Below are positions 59,324 to 64,000 of a stretch of 64,000 bases of DNA, in pieces (the stretch's first letter is position 1; the number at the start of each line of letters is the position of its first letter). Below the pieces are notes generated by a model, which was not told the origin of the DNA, made no database searches, and saw only the letters and a list, made by a program, of their open reading frames with translations. A program made the position numbers and the translations under genes. The stretch lies in contig NZ_APVL01000002.1 of assembly GCF_000565285.1 (NCBI RefSeq), positions 1 through 64,000 of the forward strand, given 5' to 3'. Source of the DNA: Cytobacillus firmus DS1 (GTDB lineage: Bacteria; Bacillota; Bacilli; Bacillales; Cytobacillaceae).

Positions 59324-60619
59324 ATGTCATCTTTTTTCCAGTTTCATGAAAGAGAAACATCATACAAGCAGGAAACCATTGCAGGTTTAACCACGTTTTT
59401 ATCCATGGCATATATTCTAATTGTAAATCCAATTATCCTTAGCCAGGCCGGAATGGATAAAGGGGCTGTTTTTACTGCTACGGCACTCTCAGCTATTATT
59501 GGCTCTTTATTAATTGGCCTGCTGTCCAATTATCCGATTGGGATTGCCCCAAGCATGGGTCTCAATTCTTTCTTCACTTTTTCTGTCTGCATCGGAATGG
59601 GTATTCCGTGGCAAACGGCGTTAACCGGTGTATTTATCTCAGGGATCTTATTTGTGATTCTAAGTTTATTAAAAATACGCGAAAAGATTATTAACATTAT
59701 ACCGAAGGATTTAAAGCACGCAATTGCAGGCGGCATCGGATTCTTTATTGCTTTCATCGGATTGAAAAATGCGGGTCTTGTTGTAGGAAATGATGCGACA
59801 TTTGTTGCGATTGGCAATATTAAATCCCCAGTCACGCTGCTTGCTGTTTTCTGTTTTATATTAACAATCGTATTGATGGTAAGGGGTATTAAAGGGGCCA
59901 TTTTTTATGGCATGGTCATCTCAGCTGCAGCCGGAATGTTAATTGGCCTTATTGATAAGCCGAAAAAAATCGTGGGGGCCATTCCGAGCCTTGAACCGAC
60001 ATTAGGAGAGGTTTTTCTGCATATTGATCAAGTCTTTACTCCGGAAATGCTGGCAGTAATATTTACTTTCTTATTTGTTGCCTTTTTTGATACTGCAGGT
60101 GCCTTAATAGCGATTGCAAGTCAGGCTGGCCTGATGAAAAATAATAAAATTCCTAATGCCGGCAAAGCGCTTCTGGCAGATTCCAGTGCTACTGTAGTAG
60201 GCTCTGTGCTTGGAACTTCTACTACTGCTTCCATGATTGAGTCCAGTTCAGGGATTGCGGCTGGAGGCAGAACAGGTTTTACTTCAGTGATCATCTCTGC
60301 ATGCTTCGCGGTTGCATTATTCTTTTCTCCATTGCTCAGCGTGATAACGGCCGAAGTGACATCGCCGGCACTGATCATTGTTGGAGCACTGATGGCCATG
60401 GAGGTAAAACATATTGATTGGGGTAAACTGGAAATCGCTATTCCTGCGTTCGTGACCATTTTAATGATGCCGCTGACCTTCAGTGTAGCAACAGGGATTG
60501 CACTCGGTTTTATATTATACCCAATTACAATGCTTGCACTTAAAAGGCCAAAAGAGATCCATCCCATCATGTATGGACTATGCTTTGCATTTATGGGTTA
60601 TTTTGTTTATCTTGCATAA
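59324..60619 (+). CDS. pbuG: NCS2 family guanine/hypoxanthine permease
   Basis: 431 residues, about 13 hydrophobic segments. Family markers: ETIAGLTTFLSMAYILIVNPIIL, NYPIGIAPSMGLNSFFTFSV and GTSTTASMIESSSGIAAGGRTG. The guanine riboswitch directly upstream makes guanine/hypoxanthine uptake the likely function, as for B. subtilis PbuG. ATG 59324 follows AAAGGAGGGG; longer readings extend into the terminator. It is a paralogue of the gene at 28959. Confidence 0.92.
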   Translation: MSSFFQFHERETSYKQETIAGLTTFLSMAYILIVNPIILSQAGMDKGAVFTATALSAIIGSLLIGLLSNYPIGIAPSMGLNSFFTFSVCIGMGIPWQTALTGVFISGILFVILSLLKIREKIINIIPKDLKHAIAGGIGFFIAFIGLKNAGLVVGNDATFVAIGNIKSPVTLLAVFCFILTIVLMVRGIKGAIFYGMVISAAAGMLIGLIDKPKKIVGAIPSLEPTLGEVFLHIDQVFTPEMLAVIFTFLFVAFFDTAGALIAIASQAGLMKNNKIPNAGKALLADSSATVVGSVLGTSTTASMIESSSGIAAGGRTGFTSVIISACFAVALFFSPLLSVITAEVTSPALIIVGALMAMEVKHIDWGKLEIAIPAFVTILMMPLTFSVATGIALGFILYPITMLALKRPKEIHPIMYGLCFAFMGYFVYLA

Positions 60620-60623
60620 GAGA

Positions 60624-60656
60624 AAGGGCTGCCTGTAGAGTCAGGCAGCCCTTTTG
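60624..60656 (+). terminator. Terminator of pbuG
   Basis: AAAGGGCTGCCTG and CAGGCAGCCCTTT around TAGAGT, then TGTG. Confidence 0.88.
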
Positions 60657-60773
60657 TGAATTCTATAATTGCCTTGAATAGTTCTTTCAATTTGCTGCTG
60701 TTTCTGTTGATATTATCTGCAGATGTTTGAGTCCATTCATTTGGTCTAAATTAAAAGGGAATAATAAAAATCA

Positions 60774-60802
60774 TTGAACAATAAGCCAAAGTCATACATA
60801 AT
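60774..60802 (+). promoter_or_regulatory. Promoter of czcD
   Basis: TTGAAC and CATAAT are separated by 17 bases and end two bases before the ArsR-type operator. Confidence 0.65.
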
Positions 60803-60803
60803 A

Positions 60804-60825
60804 TATATGAGCATATATTCATATA
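60804..60825 (+). promoter_or_regulatory. ArsR/CzrA-type operator of czcD
   Basis: The inverted repeat TATATGA...TCATATA, with an eight-base centre, matches the 12-2-12 type palindromes (TGAA/TTCA cores) bound by CzrA/SmtB repressors. It lies between the -10 and the ribosome binding site, so the repressor would block initiation. Confidence 0.75.
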
Positions 60826-60840
60826 AAAGAGGTGCATTAT

Positions 60841-61758
60841 ATGGGACACAGTCATGGGCACGATCATTCACATGATCACCATCACACTGGCAATAAAAAG
60901 GCTTTGCTGTGGGCATTTATTTTAATTGCTTCATTTATGATTGTAGAAGTGATTGGCGGAATATGGACTAACAGCCTTGCACTGCTATCGGACGCCGGAC
61001 ACATGCTGAGTGATGCAGCTGCGCTTGGCTTAAGTTTTCTGGCTATCAAAATAGGCGAAAAAAAGGCGACGAATTCAAAAACATTTGGCTATAAACGATT
61101 TGAAATCATTGCTGCTTCAATAAATGGAATTACACTGCTCTTAATTTCTCTCTATATTTTCTATGAAGCCTATCACCGCATTCTTGAGCCGCCGGCTGTT
61201 CAAAGTATGGGGATGCTCGTGATTTCATCGATCGGGCTCTTTGTTAATATTGCAGCAGCATTCATATTAATGAGTGGGGATAAGGATCACAACTTAAATG
61301 TAAGGAGCGCTTTTCTGCATGTTCTTGGTGACCTGCTTGGTTCGGTTGGAGCTATTGCGGCTGCGCTTTTAATTTATTTCTTCGGATGGGGACTTGCTGA
61401 TCCGATTGCCAGTGTAATAGTAGCAGTTCTTATCCTTGTAAGCGGATGGAGAGTTGCAAAAGAGTCTTTCCACGTATTAATGGAGGGAACACCTTCCCAC
61501 CTGAACCCTGAGGATATTAAAAGTGCGCTCCTCGGACTTGCACATGTAAAAGATGTTCACGATCTTCATATTTGGACGATTACTTCCGGTTTTCCTTCTC
61601 TTAGCTGCCATCTTGTAATTGAAAATGATGGCGGCCACGATGCAGTCCTTCATGCTGCTCAATCTATACTGCATGATGAATATGGGATTGAGCATAGCAC
61701 GATACAAGTGGAGGGAGAAAGAAAAGGCTGTCCCGGTCATAATGAAAGCTGCAATTAA
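60841..61758 (+). CDS. czcD: Zinc/cobalt efflux protein CzcD (cation diffusion facilitator)
   Basis: 305 residues. A His-rich N-terminus (MGHSHGHDHSHDHHHTG) precedes six membrane helices; the transport-site signature is NSLALLSDAGHMLSDAAAL with the HxxxD partner in the later helix (HVLGDLLGS). A cytoplasmic domain of about 85 residues ends with CPGHNESCN. It expels zinc or cobalt in exchange for protons. The ATG at 60841 is placed after GAGGTG; an upstream GTG belongs to that site. Controlled by the operator upstream. Confidence 0.95.
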   Translation: MGHSHGHDHSHDHHHTGNKKALLWAFILIASFMIVEVIGGIWTNSLALLSDAGHMLSDAAALGLSFLAIKIGEKKATNSKTFGYKRFEIIAASINGITLLLISLYIFYEAYHRILEPPAVQSMGMLVISSIGLFVNIAAAFILMSGDKDHNLNVRSAFLHVLGDLLGSVGAIAAALLIYFFGWGLADPIASVIVAVLILVSGWRVAKESFHVLMEGTPSHLNPEDIKSALLGLAHVKDVHDLHIWTITSGFPSLSCHLVIENDGGHDAVLHAAQSILHDEYGIEHSTIQVEGERKGCPGHNESCN

Positions 61759-61780
61759 TAAGGCCCTAAGGAAAGCTTAT

Positions 61781-62098
61781 TCATGAATGCTGGCTATGTT
61801 CAATTGCCTGATTCAATAAACTTATAACATGTTCATCATCATGGCTGTAGAAGAGAGTAGTTCCTTCACGGCGGAATTTTACCAGACGCAGGTTTTTCAA
61901 AAAGCGAAGCTGGTGAGAAACGGTTGACTGAAGCAGGGATAGATTTTCGGCAATTTCATTTACAGAATACTCTCCGTGAAATAATAAGTGAAGAATTCTA
62001 AGCCTGGTTGGATCTGATAAAGCTTTGAAAGTCTGGGAAACCATGAATAAAGTTTCTTCATCCAGGTCGGCTGGGTACACTGGGTTTTCATCTGTCAT
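61781..62098 (-). CDS. czrA: ArsR/SmtB metal-sensing repressor CzrA
   Basis: 105 residues. Winged helix with recognition segment [27 protein letters not shown]. The alpha-5 metal site is complete: D-x-H, ten residues, H-x-x-H ([18 protein letters not shown]), the CzrA/SmtB zinc site. It should release the czcD operator when zinc binds. It converges with czcD and lies 22 bases from its stop. ATG 62098 follows GAGAGGTGA; an upstream GTG overlaps that site. Confidence 0.93.
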   Translation of the reverse strand: MTDENPVYPADLDEETLFMVSQTFKALSDPTRLRILHLLFHGEYSVNEIAENLSLLQSTVSHQLRFLKNLRLVKFRREGTTLFYSHDDEHVISLLNQAIEHSQHS

Positions 62099-62140
62099 TT
62101 TGATCACCTCTCCCTTTCATTATAAGTCTGTTTTATATAA

Positions 62141-62177
62141 AACGAAACCGCAGAGATGGTCACTCTGCGGTTTTAAC
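62141..62177 (-). terminator. Bidirectional hairpin between czrA and the His-rich gene
   Basis: AAACCGCAGAG and CTCTGCGGTTT arms around a seven-base loop, T-rich on both sides. It ends the His-rich gene. Confidence 0.8.
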
Positions 62178-62180
62178 TTA

Positions 62181-62819
62181 TTAGTTTGCCTTTCTGATTT
62201 CCTTGTGAATTTCATCAACCAGTTTTTTCATTTCTGCATGGATTTTTTCTTTATCAAGATTTAATTCCGTTTTTATTTCTGGTAATGATTTTCCTTGTTC
62301 CCTCATTTGGATTATTTCTCCCAGATCCTTATTTGCCGCCTTTGCCATGGCTGCACCTGAAACAAGGAAACGAAGAGGGACTCCTTTCTCAAGATACCCC
62401 TGCAGCACTTGAGTCGATTTGCCGGAATGCTCGGAGATCTTTTGCAGAACAACCTGCTTGTTCGCTTCCAGGAATTTATCCATGTGATGATGATGCTTCT
62501 TTATTTTTTCTAAATCCACACCATACTGCTGTGCTGTTTTTTCCCAGGAGGAGTTATTTTTTTTATAAAAATTCAATACCTCTGCAACCTGATTATTTGA
62601 AAACTTTGCAATGTGGGCAGCTATGAAGATTTCTTTTTTTGTGAATCCTTGTTCCTGAAGGGTTTTCATTAAGGATTCATCGATCATTCTGTGATGGTGT
62701 TCATGTTTTGGCTCCTGTGCGGGTGATTTTCCCTTTGGCGCTGTTTCCGCATTAACCGATAAAGCGGTCCCTAATAATAAAATGCAAAAAGATAGTAGTA
62801 ATAGAAATTTTTTATTCAT
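62181..62819 (-). CDS. His-rich secreted protein of unknown family
   Basis: 212 residues. A signal peptide of about 24 residues (NKKFLLLLSFCILLLGTALSVNA) is followed by a helical, charged mature part. Histidine clusters (PKHEHHHRM near residue 40, KKHHHHMDKFL mid-protein) could bind metal. Short repeated helical motifs of about 45 residues recur (for example TKKEIFIAAHIAKFSNNQVAEVL and the later STQVLQGYLEKGVPLRFLVSGA). AAAGGAG precedes the ATG. No family recognised. Adjacent to czcD and czrA, which makes a metal-related role in the cell wall zone plausible but unproven. Confidence 0.7.
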   Translation of the reverse strand: MNKKFLLLLSFCILLLGTALSVNAETAPKGKSPAQEPKHEHHHRMIDESLMKTLQEQGFTKKEIFIAAHIAKFSNNQVAEVLNFYKKNNSSWEKTAQQYGVDLEKIKKHHHHMDKFLEANKQVVLQKISEHSGKSTQVLQGYLEKGVPLRFLVSGAAMAKAANKDLGEIIQMREQGKSLPEIKTELNLDKEKIHAEMKKLVDEIHKEIRKAN

Positions 62820-62963
62820 CTTATACTGGACTCCTTTCAAAATGATAAGTCTTATTTAGCATTTCCCAAGATATTGATAACAATAAAAAATTTGGTTGAC
62901 TTTATAGAAAAGGCTCCTTTCGTAAAGTTTTGTTGTTTTACATAACTTAGTTTTATTTACTTA

Positions 62964-63146
62964 GTTGATTGGAGCGGAGGGCACAGATCCTCGAAAATGC
63001 TGACGCATTTTCTTCGTGCGGTGTTCGTTCGAGGAAGCTTTTTCAATGTCCTGCGGGAGGAGAGGGAAGTGTGAGACCCCGCAGGCGTAGCCGAGGAGGA
63101 TCGCATTCCTCCCCGCGGAAAGCAAGTGCCTGCAGCGGAAATCAAC
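62964..63146 (+). repeat. Bacillaceae intergenic repeat with nested hairpin
   Basis: The left end GTTGATTGGAGCGGAGGGCAC and the right end GCCTGCAGCGGAAATCAAC form imperfect inverted repeats. Between are the familiar CTGCGGGAGGAGAGG, GTGAGACCCCGCAGG and CCCCGCGGAAAGCAAG blocks, which pair with each other. I recall this type as one of the commonest intergenic repeats in Bacillus-related genomes. This copy has a nested extra hairpin (CCTCGAA...TTCGAGG, 62989-63035) inside its left part. It fills much of the 62820-63287 gap. Confidence 0.75.
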
Positions 63147-63287
63147 GGGCTGAATTTATAAGCAAAACACAATATTCTTTGAAGAAAATTCTTAGAAAAA
63201 CATTAAGGTCAGAGATATTCATTGAAAAAAAACACTCATTTCGATTACATTAAGAATAAAAGACTGTTCAGGGGCGGTGAAGGGAAA

Positions 63288-63989
63288 ATGAAAATACTTG
63301 TTGTGGAAGATAATGAAAGTGTCTGTTCAATGCTGGAGATGTTCTTTATGAAAGAAGGGTATCAGGGTGTTTTTGTTCACGACGGCCAGCGGGGATTTGA
63401 GCATTTTAATAAAGAAAAATGGGACTTAATTATTGTTGATTGGATGCTTCCGGTCATGGATGGAGTGACGCTCTGCCGGAAAATAAGGGAACTGAGCAAG
63501 GTTCCGATTATTATGCTGACGGCTAAAGACAGCGAATCCGATCAGGTTCTGGGCCTTGAAATGGGTGCCGATGATTATGTGACCAAGCCATTCAGTCCGC
63601 TGACGCTGATGGCCAGGATCAAAGCGGTAACACGCAGGTTTCAGGCTGAAGCAGGATCAGGGGAAGACCCACAATATGTTGCCAGTGGATACTTCAAAAT
63701 CAGCAAAGAATCCAGAGAGGCATATTATAATGGGCAGCTTCTCAAGAATTTGACCCCAAAGGAATTTGACCTGCTGTATTATCTTGTAAAACATCCGAAA
63801 CAGGTTTTTACAAGAGAGCAGCTGCTCGATAGTGTATGGGGATATCAGTTTTATGGAGATGAAAGAACGGTAGATGTACATATAAAGCGGCTTCGGAAAA
63901 AAATAGGCACGGATGAGCAGCCCTTTATTCATACGGTATGGGGTGTAGGTTATAAATTCGATGAAACGGCAGCGGAAAATGAAGGTTAA
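63288..63989 (+). CDS. OmpR/PhoB-type response regulator
   Basis: 233 residues, complete within the window. The receiver begins MKILVVEDNE and has phosphorylation site Asp51 (IVDWMLPVMDG) plus the Lys/Thr switch residues (MLTAKD, YVTKPFSPL). The C-terminal winged helix reads LTPKEFDLLYYLVKHPKQVFTREQLLDSVWG and ERTVDVHIKRLRKKIG. ATG 63288 follows GAAGGG. A partner histidine kinase is expected just past the window end. The signal cannot be guessed. Confidence 0.92.
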   Translation: MKILVVEDNESVCSMLEMFFMKEGYQGVFVHDGQRGFEHFNKEKWDLIIVDWMLPVMDGVTLCRKIRELSKVPIIMLTAKDSESDQVLGLEMGADDYVTKPFSPLTLMARIKAVTRRFQAEAGSGEDPQYVASGYFKISKESREAYYNGQLLKNLTPKEFDLLYYLVKHPKQVFTREQLLDSVWGYQFYGDERTVDVHIKRLRKKIGTDEQPFIHTVWGVGYKFDETAAENEG

Positions 63990-64000
63990 ATATTTTTATC

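Overview
The window is about 64 kb of a low-to-mid GC Gram-positive genome. Its content points to a Bacillaceae member: an rrn-tRNA cluster in the order of the Bacillus subtilis trnD cluster, sporulation genes (prkA, yhbH, spoVR), sigma-B type promoters, SAM and guanine riboswitches, GGAGG ribosome binding sites, and runs of genes syntenic with the B. subtilis yhb, yhc/yhd and yrk regions. Two intergenic repeats of a type I recall from the Cytobacillus/Bacillus firmus side of the family suggest that group. This assignment is inference.

Layout. 1-1980: the 3' tip of a 23S rRNA gene, a 5S gene and 16 tRNA genes, with a stray 5' piece of tRNA-Phe inside the cluster. 2100-11870: a carbohydrate locus with two sugar ABC permeases, a binding lipoprotein, a YesM/YesN two-component system, a ThuA-like protein, two Gfo/Idh/MocA oxidoreductases and a sugar isomerase/epimerase, preceded by cre-like operators. 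11985-12214: a 5' fragment of tRNA-Gly followed by the intact gene. 12338-21663: B3/B4 protein, queG, an amidase, trmL, nfrA, prkA, yhbH and several small genes, some behind sigma-B promoters. 21863-28823: Nudix hydrolase, SAM-riboswitch-controlled homoserine dehydrogenase, DNA glycosylase, proC and a cystine carrier. 28959-40524: purine permease, phosphate transporter with its DUF47 partner, FusB-like protein, helD, aldo/keto reductase, pseudouridine synthase and a BdbC/thioredoxin pair. 40972-50182: yhcX, pgcA, a short-chain dehydrogenase, yhcYZ, azr, yhdB, yhdC and spoVR. 50399-50683: a HesB-like gene with an in-frame TGA and a SECIS-like hairpin, a selenoprotein candidate. 50807-55719: a sulfane-sulfur detoxification locus (CstR-type repressor, rhodaneses, DsrE, TusA, persulfide-dioxygenase-like protein, TauE exporter) with four palindromic operators. 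55820-64000: membrane proteins, a strongly structured ORF-less element, a guanine-riboswitch purine permease, a zinc efflux pump with its ArsR repressor, a His-rich secreted protein, an intergenic repeat and an OmpR-type response regulator.

How parts work together. The sugar locus reads as a regulated uptake and 3-keto-sugar style catabolic unit that borrows an ABC ATPase from elsewhere. The sulfur locus is a self-contained persulfide response: CstR senses, rhodaneses, TusA and DsrE relay sulfur, the MBL enzyme oxidises persulfide to sulfite and TauE exports it. CzcD and CzrA form a metal efflux switch. The most unusual observations are the candidate selenoprotein, the structured element at 58362-58612, and two independent duplications of a tRNA 5' part.
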